NCBI GenBank assembly: GCA_027475525.1
Contig: JAMWFC010000079.1
Coordinates: 372,001-436,000 of the forward strand
Length of the DNA: 64,000 bases
Source of the DNA: Macrolepiota albuminosa
Taxonomy: Eukaryota; Basidiomycota; Agaricomycetes; Agaricales; Agaricaceae
Reading direction: 5' to 3'
The notes beneath the pieces were generated by a model. It ran no database searches. It had not been told where the DNA came from and saw nothing but the letters and a program-made list of their open reading frames with translations. This document shows positions 11,325 through 23,539 of this stretch, in pieces; the stretch's first letter is position 1; the number at the start of each line of letters is the position of its first letter. The translations under genes and the position numbers were made by a program.

Positions 11325-11480
11325 AGAGATAGCTGAAAGGGAGCAAATATCGAGGACATGGCAGTAATAGCCAGTAGTAATAGCTGGTAAAAATAGCTGA
11401 AAGGGAGCAAATATCGAGGACATGGTAGTAATAGCCAGTAAAGATAGCCGAAAGGGAGCAAATATTGAGGACATAGCCGG
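11325..11480. repeat. Imperfect minisatellite, about 2.5 units of 51-64 bp
   Basis: The motif gagcaaatatcgaggacat recurs at 11341, 11405 and (as a variant) 11456. The units are interspersed with tagtaatagccagta-like segments. Spacing and sequence vary, unlike the 77-bp duplications, so this is a genuine diverged repeat. Confidence 0.75.
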
Positions 11481-13440
11481 TAGAGGAAGAGAACGGCAAC
11501 TGCCGAGATCATGTGAGGGGCACAAATTTCGAGGACAAAATGCACGCCAAAGCAGGTAGTAAAACCTCAGTCTACTAAAGTAGACCTCAGAACCTTCAAC
11601 ACATACACAAGAAAGGAGAGGATGTCTAATTGACCACACATGTATGAACGAGACAATTGCCTGGCAGACCCAGTTCGGCTGGGGGCCTGACTCAGGCCCA
11701 TTCACAATACATTTCCACGGCTATTATGGAAGAATATCGGGGAGAATGATCACGACAACGTGGATGTCGCCAGACACCCCTGTGGGACAATGGTACTGAT
11801 AACCTATTAGTGATATTCAACGAAAGCCTATGTGAATGATTTGAACGCTTTAAAGTTTGATTCTCCACACTCCTAACATGGAGGTATATATTTCCACAAA
11901 AATTTTCTCTGTGAACAAGATTTGAGCTGTACGGCCCGGGAAATGGCTGAGGTAAGATCACATATGTTGAACCCATCTATACCATCTGTTTGATATGGAG
12001 ACGAAGGGCGCATAAATACAAGCCAATTATTGGGAACACGTCCGTCCCCTCGAGATGTATTTAACAGCAGTGTTAATTATCATTATATTCTACTGTCCAA
12101 TCAATATCCTAAATGAAGCAAGATTGCATAGGTTGTAATGCTTCCTTTCAAGCCTTCACGTAACATTCCCTGACTGCGTCAGTAAGTAAAATTATTCATA
12201 TCATATTGTTGACGCCAGCGCTGTGGAAGAACATTGGCTGATGGCTGATACTTTTTATCTCTGTCGACTGCATGGTATGCCATTAGAAGCATGTGGATAG
12301 CCTAGAGGTCTATTTTAAAGGAGCACAGTCATTTCTTATATTGTATAGTATACCTAGGTACGGTGATCTGCATACATTTATATGTAGTATTGCTCACATG
12401 GGAGGTCGTTGACGTGGTTCCGAATCATCGCTTCACGGGTGGAGCGATGCTTCCCCTCTTCCCCATTTCTTCTTTCTTCCGCTACTCCGGGTACCCATAA
12501 ACACTGCTTCAGGATAGCAGCGCCTCTGAATTAGAAGGGGATCCGATCTATTTCTTGTAATTTCAGGTGGGGTTCCTGATCGTCCACACCTTACTAACAT
12601 GCGAGGCCTCGGATCGGCGTCAGCATAAATCAGGTCAGATGATCCGAGACTTGTGACTGCGCATGGAGTATCGAAGCAAGCATCAGCAGAGCGGAACCGA
12701 ACAAAATATCAGTAGAAGAATCACAAATCATGTGCCCCACACCCATCGCCACACGACGAGTTCTTGATCATAGGCTACTGGTAGTGGACTCATTGCCTCT
12801 TAGCGTACGAGAAGACGCCTTGTGCAGCCGCGTGACATGCTGAAAAAGGAGGACGGGTTGAACACCCAGAGCTGTATCGGGAGGATCAGAGTTGCGCGTC
12901 GTGTTCTTGTCTGCGTCCGTCAGACCTCAAGCGGAAGTCAAGGATTGGAGCATTCGATAAAGACCGCGTGGTCGAAAGAAACAACAGTCCACAATAAAGT
13001 CAGGTTTCTACTATCAGTCACTGGATCGTATCTACTCCCAGGAATACAAAAGAAGACGCTTGAATATGCGCCAATCGAAGCTTTGATAGCCGCCCGCCAC
13101 AACTGACTCCTATCCAACTAGGGAATTCACAACGCTTACTGTCTGTGTTATTAGCCTGTTCGTCGATAAGTCATGCGCTTCCGTTCTCCAGTGTGGTCTA
13201 CTCAAGGACACAGAATGGGCCCGTTGGGTAGACGCTTTCCCTCTTTCGATCAGGTCCCTCCCTAATGAATCAGACAACTGCAGTAACCTCGCATGCGCTC
13301 ATACCAGCACATGATGGTGCCCCACCGGCTCCGTCAGACACACGGGCCATGCACAGAACCAGCACTTCTATCTGTGGGGAACTTCGCTCTTCTAATCTAG
13401 CTTCCGTGATCACCCTTTGAATCGGTGCTACCATGTAGGA
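11481..13440. other. Intergenic sequence, no feature recognised
   Basis: No convincing coding exons, RNA genes or repeats were seen on either strand. The 3' end is the promoter side of the HsbA-like gene at 13513. Confidence 0.4.
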
Positions 13441-13445
13441 GGGAG

Positions 13446-13451
13446 TATAAA
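13446..13451 (+). promoter_or_regulatory. TATA box of HsbA-like gene 1
   Basis: TATAAA in the context gagtataaaggctcc lies 62 bp upstream of the ATG at 13513. The paralogue at 15556 has an equivalent TATAAAGG box. Confidence 0.6.
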
Positions 13452-13512
13452 GGCTCCAACCTTTGACGCTTTTTCACCATCCCCACAAATCGTCTTCTAT
13501 AGTATCCCTAGC

Positions 13513-14198
13513 ATGCGTTTCTCCGGAATCTTTGCTGTTTCCTCTCTCATCGTCTCTGCTTTTGCTCTCCCTGCCACCACATTCGCGCCTGAGCTCGGTA
13601 AATTGACAGTTTCCGTCACGAAGCTCAAGATGGAGGTCCAGAACTTCGACGGGTCGTCTCCCCGATTCGAGGTATGTCCTCTATTCCATTCCATGTACAT
13701 GCCTTTCTTCCAAAGCACCGAATTGCAGAACATGCACAAGAGTGCTCTGAATATGGCTGATGAGACCGCGAAGGCCAACTCCGATCTCCAGGTAAGGTTT
13801 ACTAGATTATTGAATAATCACACACCTTACCGGCGGGGAAACGCTAGAAATACTCTTCGTTTAACATGGCCGAAAGCAGAGAGAACATCGTAGCTTCAGA
13901 GGCGCTCGTCAGTGGGATTGAAGCGCTCTGCAATTCCTTCATTGAGAAGAAGACCTCCTTCAAGAATGAGCAGCACGTAACCATCAAGATGGACATGAAA
14001 CAAGTCGCTGTGCCTTCCTACATGCTGGCGGATAGCTTGGTTAAACTCACCCCCGTACGTTTTTCATACATTATATGGTCGTTTTTTCTCTATTCGATGT
14101 ACCTGACAAATTACCTGCAGAACATTGACAGACCAAAGGCAATTGAACTCCAGATGCGTGCAATGAAAGCCTTCGGAAAGTTTTTGAACGAGTTTTAA
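13513..14198 (+). CDS. HsbA-like secreted protein, paralogue 1
   Basis: Four exons, 13513-13671, 13729-13791, 13884-14054 and 14121-14198, give 156 residues with all introns in phase 0. Residues 1-19 are a signal peptide (MRFSGIFAVSSLIVSAFAL). The mature part is an all-helical, Ser/Lys-rich domain that resembles the HsbA / cell-wall galactomannoprotein family, whose founding member from Aspergillus binds hydrophobic surfaces. The product is shorter and more diverged than paralogue 3. The second exon is 63 nt in all three paralogues, which supports common descent. Intron 2 (92 bp) is the least certain junction. It is likely secreted or wall-associated; a TATA box lies upstream. Confidence 0.75.
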
Positions 14199-15510
14199 TA
14201 GAGGGAGTCTTTTGGCCTAAACCCACCGGAGAGGGGGGGAGATGTTGCTTCTCATTTAGACGTTGTGGGTTGCTCTCGCTGAGATGTGTGTTCTGTCTTT
14301 TCTTTTTCCTTTGTTACTTTAATATGTTTCGTCGATTGTGAATTGTACTTTGCTTTGCGTTGAATGCGTGTGATGACAGAGCCGGTTAGTCAACAAGCAG
14401 CTGCTTTACCCTTGCACTCCTGAGTCGCGATCACAGTGAAGCGCTGCGTGACGAAACCCGACCCACTTAATCTTCCCGATACCTGGCAATATATCCCTTC
14501 AGCCTGTCAAGTTTGCCATATCCATGCCCGAACCATATAACGTGTAGTTGTAGTTTGACATCTTGTCGAAAAAACTATGTTGTGTGTACGCTTACCTCAT
14601 TGTGTTAGTGCCAGTATCTGAGCTAAAATTTGATTGACTCATCCTTAGTATTGTATAAATGACTGATGGTGTTGTGAAATATCAAGTGTCGCGAAAAGTG
14701 AGTAAAGGTGAAAGAAAGGGAAAGGTTTGCTAAGTGTTGCCACCCTGGTGCGATATCAGCGGTGTCATCACAAATGTTTCCAACTCTATCGTATATCAGT
14801 CGTGCATCTCGTGACTGGCTGTTCGAGGACACCTTTCACAGATCAGATCAAGGTTTCGAAGGACACGTGTCGTGTTCTTTATTGAATTTGATCTACTCTC
14901 GCACTTATACCTGATCAACTCGTGCAGCTTGCAATTGACGTCGCCTCTTACTTGTTCTCTCCGTTCGTTTCTACATACCAAGTGGACGCAATGGTGATTT
15001 CCTTTGGTGACGAAAGCTGCGGATAACCTCGTATCGTGCGTTTAACTGTCATGAAGTACGTCCAAATTACCCTATTGTCGTCATTCGTACGTATGCGATT
15101 ACGAACGAAGCCTCACAAAATATAGGAGTCTTTAAAATATTCTGGTACACGGAGGTTTGAGCAATATTTGTTCTGGAATTTCAGGTGTGCATCATTTATT
15201 TTGTTATTTACTTCTACTTACCGAGCAATATTCGTTCTCAAACTTCAGTCCCAGCAAATATGCAGAATCCTACTGTGTACGTCTTGTTGCATTATAGTTT
15301 ACTGTCAGACTGGATGTAGCTGCTTACGACTTGAGCTTCAACTTGAGTACTCCTGTCTCAGGCAAAATGGAAGTCTTCGCTCCTTGACCATACCGAGGAC
15401 TGAAGAATCCGAATTTTACAGTCGACCATGCAGCTGACAAAATCTTAATCTCCGCTGTCAGATTAATTTACGTGGGCCTCCATTTATATTCGGCTTATTA
15501 CAACCAATAT
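14199..15510. other. Intergenic sequence between two HsbA-like paralogues
   Basis: No coding exons recognised. It holds the 3' UTR of the first gene and the promoter of the second. Confidence 0.45.
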
Positions 15511-15515
15511 TCGGA

Positions 15516-15521
15516 TATAAA
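15516..15521 (+). promoter_or_regulatory. TATA box of HsbA-like gene 2
   Basis: TATAAA in the context ggatataaaggtctg lies 35 bp upstream of the ATG at 15556. Confidence 0.6.
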
Positions 15522-15555
15522 GGTCTGCGTCGTCTTCATTAGTACCCCAGCGAAT

Positions 15556-16280
15556 ATGCGTCTCTCCAGCCTTTTCGTCCTCTCTTCAGTCATCGCATCT
15601 GGCCTTGCCCTCCCCACCACAAACTTCGCGTCTCAGTTGAACGACCTGAGATACAAGGTCGACAGCCTCTCGGCTCAGATCCGTGCATTCCCAACCAAGG
15701 GCGGGACGTTTGAGGAAGCGATCGTCTGTTGATTCACGCCCGAGTTCTAGAACACCCTGCTGATATACAGTACACATCTGTAGAAACTCCACGGATCCGC
15801 TAAGCTGCTCCAAGCAAATCTCGGACAATACACCAGTGATCTATATGTACGTTGCTTATCGACTCCGTTGTGCTGGATTACTTCGGCCTGATATCGTTAA
15901 ATATCATCAGCACTACTCCAAGTTCAATGAAGCCGAGAGTCATGCCAATATGAATGCTGCGGGAAAGCTTGAGAAGAGCTCTGAAGCCACGCTCGATGAA
16001 GTCGTTGCAAAGAAGGAAACTTTCCAACATATTCATCACGGAAGCCAGGATGTACTGTCTCTCTTCATTGCAGATATCAAGTCCATTGCCTCTGTCTCGA
16101 ACACTTTCATCAACGCGCTCATTGATCACACGGATGTGGGTGGAATGTATCTATGAACACAGTCCTTCTGCAAGCTGACTTTGACGTTTCAAGCACACTC
16201 ATGTTTCAGAAGCCAAGGCTTTACGAGATAAGCTCACGGTGAAGTTCGAGTACACACTTGAAGTGCTTGAGAGGAAGTGA
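15556..16280 (+). CDS. HsbA-like secreted protein, paralogue 2
   Basis: Exons 15556-15723, 15784-15846, 15911-16139 and 16210-16280 join in frame to give 176 residues. The N-terminus MRLSSLFVLSSVIASGLALP is a signal peptide with a leader very similar to paralogue 1. The body has the HsbA pattern: an amphipathic first helix ending AFPTKGGTF, a 21-residue exon 2, then an exon with DEVVAKKETF followed by a long helix. Its predicted role is a secreted or cell-wall protein. The first donor is the unusual GTCTGT, and the third intron begins GTGGAATG and is in phase 1, so those junctions deserve checking. Tandem to paralogue 1 in the same orientation. Confidence 0.8.
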
Positions 16281-17498
16281 ACGAGTCAGGCTACACGTGT
16301 CAAATGGCGGATGCCCTCTGTAGATACATCGGACACTTTTCTCGGTATTTGGACTCATAATCTTGTAACATTCATGCTGTCAAATCAGATTTTTCGGTAT
16401 CCATAAATTGGAAATGAGCAAGTATGGCGCGATATGATTCAAAAGGGTCATCATTTGCACGCCATCTCCTTTGTTTTCATTCAAGGTTTGACGACAAAAT
16501 TTTGTTTGAGACCATGATCTGTTGGATACAAGAGCTTTCCTACATCCAAGAGGAATGGAAACTCGATCCTCTTTGATGATAAAGATCTGATGACAGCTCC
16601 TAGTGACATGAACGATGATGCCTGGAGTTAATGACCTTGGAAATTGGCAGACAATAAACTAGTCTTGTTCACATCTTCTATTCCATGCTGATGATATTCG
16701 TTTGTATACAACAAGTGCCGGTTCTGAATTTGCTGCCTAAGTCAAGAGTACTCGACGACATTCTTTGTAAAAGTTTGAACAGGGTTTACAAAGAAAGGGG
16801 CTCAATGATTCAAAATAGGAGCTTGGATTTCCTTTGTACAGATGGGGATTTCCAAGTTCTAGAAGTTGGTCTGGGATGGCTGGATCGACATTGTATGTGA
16901 GGTTGAGGCTGTTCTATGACATGCGAACAATGAGAGTTTTGAAGATGCTGACCACTGTTTGGCAGAGCGAATAGGAAATGGCTTCCATTGTCACGCAGAC
17001 GGGCAGAAGGGGGACAAAAGTACTTTTTGGGCATTGTCAGCCATGCATCGAATTTGCTGTAGGAATGTTGAACATACATCAAAGGTTAATGAAAAGGGAC
17101 CGTTGAGTGATTTGAGTACAGCTACATAGAAGTGGTTGAGCTATTATGATACGATGAGATGCTTGCGAGACACACTCAACATGCATTGGCCAAAAGGAGG
17201 AAGTATGGGTTACTTAGGCCTTACTTAAGCCTTCTTCAGAGTGATTAAATTAAGAGACGTACCTGCGAGTGCATGATAAGGTCATCTTAGCTGCGCTCGC
17301 CGGTTTGTGAGGAAGGACGAAGAGATAATAGATGAGATGTAACAGAGATAAGATAATCTGATGCCGAAAACAATGAGTCATTGTTGATCCGGTTGACTAA
17401 TTTTGAGTTGCATAAACGAACACGTCACTGCGACCTAACCGTGGTTTCAGCTGAAAACATATATATTCAACGTGACTTCCACAAAATCATGTCTTTAA
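16281..17498. other. Intergenic sequence, nothing recognised
   Basis: Several short open frames on both strands lack splice structure or recognisable motifs. Confidence 0.4.
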
Positions 17499-18979
17499 AT
17501 GGGAAAACTATCACTTACTTCTTTCCTCTGTGAACAGCTTGCCCGAGTCCCGCCTCCCGAGAATGCGGACCTCACAGGAAAGACCGTCGTGGTCATAGGG
17601 GCTAACACTGGTATCGGATTCGAAGTATCGAAGCATTTTGCCCGGACCTCACAGGAAAGACCGTCGTGGTCATAGGGGCTAACACTGGTATCGGATTCGA
17701 AGTATCGAAGCATTTTGCCACATGAAACCTGCACGCTTGATTTTGGCCTGCAGAAATAAACTGAAAGGCGAGGATGCTCTTCAGAGTACGTTGTGAACGT
17801 TTCTTTTTGAGACACAGTAGTTCTGTCATCCATTCGCGTGGTCGAAGTGCTTCATCTGCACGTTATACTTGACGAGTGTCTACCTCTTCGGGATCGACAA
17901 AATCTTCAATGGACGCTAATTTATGACTCTAGAAATCAAAGAGGAGACTGGATATGACGCAGCGGAAGTCTGGATGCTTGACCTGAGCGAGTTTTCCTCT
18001 GTCATCGCGTTCGTGGACAAATTTACCAAAGAGTGCGGGCGACTGGATTATCTCATTGAAAACGCCGCAATGATTCCTACGACCTATGACACAACCAAAG
18101 ACGGCTTCGAGCAGACGTATGCATACCCTCCTTGCGTCCTACTTCTCTTGTCTCACCTGTACACAGACTCCAAGTAAACTGTCTGTCCCTATTTCTCCTC
18201 GCGCTACGACTTCTCCCTTCAATGATCAAAACGGGAACTGAGTACTCTACTCACCCGCGATTGGTAATTGTCACCAGCGAAGTCCACTTCTGGTCCGAAG
18301 TTTCGAAGAATCCCGATGGTCTTCTAGATGGTGACAAGAACATCTACAAGACCCTTAGTAGCAAGGAATACTGCGACAAACAGTAGGCAATCTTGATGTC
18401 TCAGGCCACCTCCGCTCACCTTAATCCTCTCTATCTCAAGTCTCTCTGGCCGTTATCATGATTCCAAACGTATGTTAATGCACCCGTTATACCACTTGCA
18501 AAGCCCAATGACCACTGACCATCACCTAGTCCTTGACATCTTCTTCCACCGCGCCTTAAATGAGCGACTCGGACCTACCTCTCCCGTCATCGTCAACGGG
18601 GTGAATCCAGGCTTCTGCTATTCAGAACTTCGACGTGAAGTCTCTGGATTGACCCGTGTGTTCATGTTATTAATGGAAAAGGCGATTGCCCGCACAGCGG
18701 AGGAGGGGAGCAGGCAGCTTTTATACGCTGCTCTGGGGGGAGCGGAGCAAGAGGATGACAAGTTCCGCGGGGCCTATGTTTCTGCGGTGAGGATTTCAGA
18801 ACCTAGTGATTTTGTGCTTGCGTCGCATGAGATTCAGGATAGGCTTTGGGTGAGTCCTTTGGTTTTCTAATGTGGAGCTTGAATTCATTTTGAATATGTA
18901 GACGGAGGTTGTGGATATACTCGGTGAGATTGATCCTAGGGTGAAAGACATCGTGAAGGAGTATCTCGTTAGTGTGTAA
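17499..18979 (+). CDS. Short-chain dehydrogenase/reductase, retinol-dehydrogenase-like (frame broken in this assembly)
   Basis: Classical SDR fold: the Rossmann motif GANTGIG follows LTGKTVVV near residue 35, the NAA motif (normally NAG) is in exon 2, and the catalytic YHDSK (YxxxK) sits on a 29-nt exon at 18441-18469. VNGVNPGFCYSEL follows in exon 5. Exons are 17499-17785, 17933-18116, 18167-18382, 18441-18469, 18530-18849 and 18902-18979. It would use NAD(P)H on an unknown alcohol, aldehyde or ketone. Exon 1 contains the perfect 77-bp duplication 17566-17719 over the nucleotide-binding motif. One further frame change follows the second copy, before MKPARLILACRN. Both may be assembly errors, so the gene may be intact in the organism. 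The expected intact length is roughly 320 residues. Confidence 0.85.
17566..17719. repeat. 77-bp perfect tandem duplication (copies 17566-17642 and 17643-17719)
   Basis: Two identical adjacent 77-bp units cover the GANTGIG coding region of the dehydrogenase and shift its frame. Confidence 0.97.
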
Positions 18980-19463
18980 ATTATCGAATAAGCCATTCGA
19001 TTTCCGTCCTTTTACATCACTAAGGTTACCAGCTTACGACAATTTTGTTCTAAGTCTTGAACTTCTGTCACAAACTACTTTGTCATTGTATAATCACTTT
19101 GGGGACTGTCCTCAATTCGATTGTCTTTTAATCTTCTCTGCCGTGTCGGTTCATCATTGATTGTATAAGCCATTTCAGCCTCTGCGCATATAATGCCTTC
19201 CAAACATGTGCTCCCATTACTCACTTAATGTTTGAATCAGAGAAGTGGAAACATATTCTTGGTTAATGGGTAATAAGCAACACGTAAGAGGTAATTATCT
19301 GGACTCTCAACCCCTAGAGACCTGGTCGATGAATTTTTTCACTATTAACATGCGGCCTTGCCCATTTCCTTTAGGTTAGTACAAAGTATGGACTTGATGG
19401 AATAGTCAGACTGCTTTCACTAATGGGGAATTAATTGACATCTGCAACACACCAGCTGTTGAG
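18980..19463. other. Convergent intergenic region
   Basis: It lies between the 3' ends of the dehydrogenase (plus) and the aldolase (minus). No feature seen. Confidence 0.5.
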
Positions 19464-20480
19464 CTACTGAACAGCCGTCCTGAGGCTCTCGGCAATTCCC
19501 TGCGTCATAGCCCCCACATCCGATGTGACATTGATCTATCACAATGCAGTTAATTAAGTTTCCTCATATAGAAGTCGAGCCTTACCATATCAAAACCTTC
19601 CACTGCCCTTTTGATCGACTGCTGACCCGAGATGCAATAGATTGCGCTAGACGGAAATCCAAGTATGAGCTTTTCCCTAGCATGGATAAGCAAAAAATCG
19701 CCCGACCATTTCTTCCCTGCACCATGTGCCGTTGTAAGTACTTGCTGGATGATTTTTTCTACATCTGGGTGTGGGTCAGGATTAGGCGTAGGATATCCCA
19801 GGGAGATTGAAAGGTCGTAAGGACCAATGAAGAGGACATCTAAACACATTAACACAGAGTCTGCTAACGGTGGCAACTGGCCGTTACCTATACCGTCAAC
19901 AGCAGCAATTTCTTTCATATTCTTAACGCCTTCTTGGTTTTCAATTTGCACCATGACAGTTATGTCATCGTTCGCTGTGGAAAGGTACTCTGAGACACCG
20001 ACGCCCCAGATTCCGTGAGTATATGGGGAGCCGAAGCCTCGCCGGCCTAAAGGTGGAAATCGACAGTCTGCTACGATTTCTCGTGCTTTTTCAGCGGTCG
20101 AAACCTACATCCAGACAAGCTCAGCATAGATTCCGAAAAGAGACGTTTGAACATACCATTGGAACTATCACACCTCTCGCCCCTGCATCGAGCGCATGCT
20201 TGATCTGCCAGCTCGTGCTCCCCGAGACGCCTGTAGCAGGGATTCGGACTATAGCACTGGGCCCTCCTCCGTTTGGCACGGCGCCATGAATAGCAGCGAC
20301 TGTTTCTGCTGCGCCTGGAACAAGAGGAATTATACCGTGTTCGCAGTCGACGGCGACCCACGATAGGTGCGGGGAGGCTTGGGCCACGGTACGGGCATGA
20401 AAAGTGCCTCCGGCAGTGAGCCAAACTCCAAATGCAGGTCTGTTTCCTTTTAATGCAGCTAGCAGAGCTTTGGATGCCAT
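19464..20480 (-). CDS. HpcH/HpaI-type aldolase (class II, metal-dependent)
   Basis: Five exons, 20157-20480, 19888-20104, 19707-19839, 19586-19646 and 19464-19535, join in frame to give 268 residues. The N-terminal part carries FGVWLTAGG and the active-site strand VAVDCEHG. The middle has ARGVIVPMVSTAEKA, GRRGFGSPYTHG and MVQIENQEGVKN, and then DVLFIGPYDLSISLG. The end is GFDMINVTSDVGAMTQG. These are the landmarks of the pyruvate-dependent HpcH/HpaI aldolase family, which cleaves 2-keto-4-hydroxy acids from aromatic or sugar-acid catabolism. The length matches the family (about 250-270). The substrate cannot be told. The gene is convergent with the dehydrogenase, with no evident shared pathway. 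Confidence 0.92.
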
Positions 20481-21756
20481 TAGCTTTGTTGGATTTGGTG
20501 AAGGCCTAGGTGTGAGAAGTCATGGGAATCAAAAATCCAATATTAAAGCAAAGTTCCACCGGCCCGGGGAAGTGTCATCCTGGGGAGTTCCGTTGTAGGA
20601 CCTGGGAATATTGTATATTGAGGAGACTAGAGCAGACCAGTGCAGTCACAAGACGGTGTGCAGTCACCTCAGGTGAAATTCAAACATATAACGTAATCAT
20701 TTACAATGATTTGGACAGTCGTGACACACTTAAGTGCTTCCCCATTTATCTACGCAATCCCTATTCTCATGCTGACTGCTTCCGCTCCTCCAGATATCAG
20801 ACATCAAAGAATGTTCTAACGTCACCCGTCCCAGCACTCCTTCGCCCTCGTAGCACTTATCACCCTGATGTGCAGTAGCAAAACCAGTGGTGTTAATGAC
20901 TGTTGAATCTTTTTGATTCCTCTTGTTGTAAACACGTTCTTGATCCTCCGTATTTGAGTACGGTCATTTGGTCAGTTTTTTTTTGAGTTCATACATCTAT
21001 CATGCTACAAGAATTAGAACAAGGCGATGTCATCTGAGATTGACCATATTATAACATTACGAAGGTCCAGAGAAATAACTGGTAGTGCTTCCCGGATCAT
21101 GTTACCATGCAGTAAGTTTCCTTGGATGGCCTCAGACTTTGCACAGAATGTGAACATTCTACTGGTTGGGGGAAAGATTGAGTACTTACAAACCGTAGAG
21201 ACTACTAGTCTCTGTCAGGCCATCGTGATGTGACATACCTTTCCGTTCGAGTTAAGAATGGCCTTCCGGTCAAGCGAATACAAGCAGTGATACAGGTGAT
21301 ATCGGTATTGCATCGCAAGCGAACTGCAGACTATTATTGGCTAATGATGGTAAGGCCTGTAAATTCGCTCGATATTGTAACTAAAAGTTTCCTAGGAAGG
21401 GGAAACTTTCTCGGCAGATCCTTGATACTCGTTTGCTCTACAGGAAGCTCGTAAGTATACAGTGAGTCCATTGATCAATATCCCCATTATATGCTACTAG
21501 AGCGGATATGATGCATCTTTCTGCAGTTGAGAGAGCAACAAGGAACCGACAAATATCAATTGTCTCTCATCGATGTGAGGTTTATCCCATGACCAGCTGA
21601 TTGTTGCAATAACAGATTATTATAGAGCGACGTTCCAACGCATCACGCATCGTTTACAACGACTATAAGATGCCAATCTGTAACGACGTCAGGCAGACCA
21701 CATCCTCCATCTTCCTTTTCCCCCCGATACGGCAACATTCATACGACGTTTGAAAA
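20481..21756. other. Intergenic sequence, nothing recognised
   Basis: It contains the divergent promoters of the aldolase (minus) and the membrane protein at 21757 (plus). Short open frames have no recognisable motif. Confidence 0.4.
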
Positions 21757-23539
21757 ATGGCTCCGACCTTCCATCCTCTGATGGCTATGGATAGCACACT
21801 TGGGGCTGTCTTCATTGGCGGAATTGTCGCTGGGATGTGCGTCCTTTGTTTCAAGAGATTTCTGACATCATCTTACTCATCGTCCTGATCGTCTCCTCTT
21901 TCAGCTTTTATGGCATAACATGTGTCCAGTCCTACATTTACTTTACGAATTATCAAAAAGATCCAAAATGGTTAAAGATAGCAGTATGTCTTCTCTTGCG
22001 CCGCGTCTACTTCATCTCACAATCAAAGTATACAGATACTTGTCCTTTGGTAAGCACTGACCGTTTGGCAAAGCCGTGAACTGCTCACGATGCATCAGGA
22101 TAACAGACACGTTCCATCTAGCGCTCATTGTCCATGGTCTTTACTATTACACAATTTCAAACTTTGGAAACTACTTTACGCTTCAATCGACGCCAGTTTG
22201 GTAAGTCGTAGGGTTTTACCCTAAGTTCTCTTCTGTGTTTAATTGTAAAAAATTTATGAATGCCTACAGGAGCTTCATCGTGCAAGTATGCATCTCGGTA
22301 AGCTTTCATGCCAGTGTACTGAGACTGGAACACGTTGAAACTTTGATCGCCCTTGCGCTTTAGAATGTCAGTGATTTAATCGTCAGATGGTGCGCTCTGT
22401 CCTAAATGATTCTGAACTTGTAAAAAAGGAATTAAACAGGCTTAATTTTTAGGATTTTTGGGCGTCGTGTCTGGCTTTGTATGTAAATGCACCTTCGTTG
22501 TCAGGATTTATCCATGATTAAGATGGGCTGCATAGTGTCCGGGAGAAATCATTTTCTTGTCGTCTGTATTGTAAGCACTAAGAAAACATCTGCTCGCCAA
22601 AGTCCCAGAAAGCTAATCACCTACAGGCTTTGATATCGCTTCTTGGCTTTGGTATGGTCTCTCAAGAATTCCAAATATCTCAAGTCAATAACCGGAACGT
22701 TTTCCAGCATCTGGTTTTGGTGAGTTTGAGTTTGTTTTTCTTCTTTGTGTCTGTCATCCACTGATCTAAATCATTATCACTTTAAAGCATTCGCTGCATA
22801 TACGTAGGTGCCCAACCTTTGTAGCATGCATGAAGCTCCGATACCCTGTTTCTGTCCTAGGTTCATAGGGGTAATCCCTAACTTCTCAACAATATCAGTA
22901 CGTCGAACAGCCAAGCACTGGTCATCTCTGTTCAGATATTCTATCAGGCCATGCTCTACATAGGGCTTTCATGTGGCATCGCAGCTGACACTCTTATTGC
23001 AACTTTCCTCTGCATCAACCTATGGCGCCAGCGTACTTCATTCCAAAAGTAGTATCATGTGAATCAATAACTTATACTCTCTCTAATGGCATTCAAAGGA
23101 GCAAATCACTTGTCAAGACACTCATGATTTACACGATCAATACAGGTCTGTATTATGTCCTGCGTGGCATTGACCAAGGATTGACGACAGTCACGACCAG
23201 CTCTCCTGACTACGTACATCACTGCTCGAGACCATGGATCTTTGCTGATGCGGACCGTTTTATTAGTATCTGTTACACGGCGTGCCTCATAAGCTATGCT
23301 GTTGGGACCTGGCCCAATGATTTTGAATTCATGGCAATCTTCTTCCCGCTAAGTAGCTGTAAGTACTAGTTCCTTGCTCGTTGCGTGGAAATCTATCTTT
23401 TAATGTATATATAGTGTTTGCCAATAGCCTTCTTGCATCGCTCAATAGCAGGGAAGGACTTTTTGAGAAAAATAATGGCTTCAAGCATCTTTCTATCCCG
23501 TCCGGTGTTTTAAATACACACCCGCAGAGCACAGTATAG
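21757..23539 (+). CDS. DUF6534-type seven-helix membrane protein
   Basis: About a dozen small exons. The first is 21757-21836 (DSTLGAVFIGGIVAG), then 21905-21983 (GITCVQSYIYFTNYQKDPKW), a 14-nt exon 22036-22049 (ILVLW), and 22099-22200 (TDTFHLALIVHGLYYYTISN). They are followed by NVSDLIVR, FGRRVWLLSGRN, GLSCGIAADTLIATFLC, LVKTLMIYTINTG and WPNDFEFMAIFFPLSS. The last exon reads FANSLLASLNSRE, ends at 23539, and has a hydrophilic tail. This block order is that of the DUF6534 family, abundant in mushrooms and of unknown function. Several helices per exon group fit a seven-transmembrane layout. Middle exon ends (22400-23300) are provisional. Confidence 0.85.
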
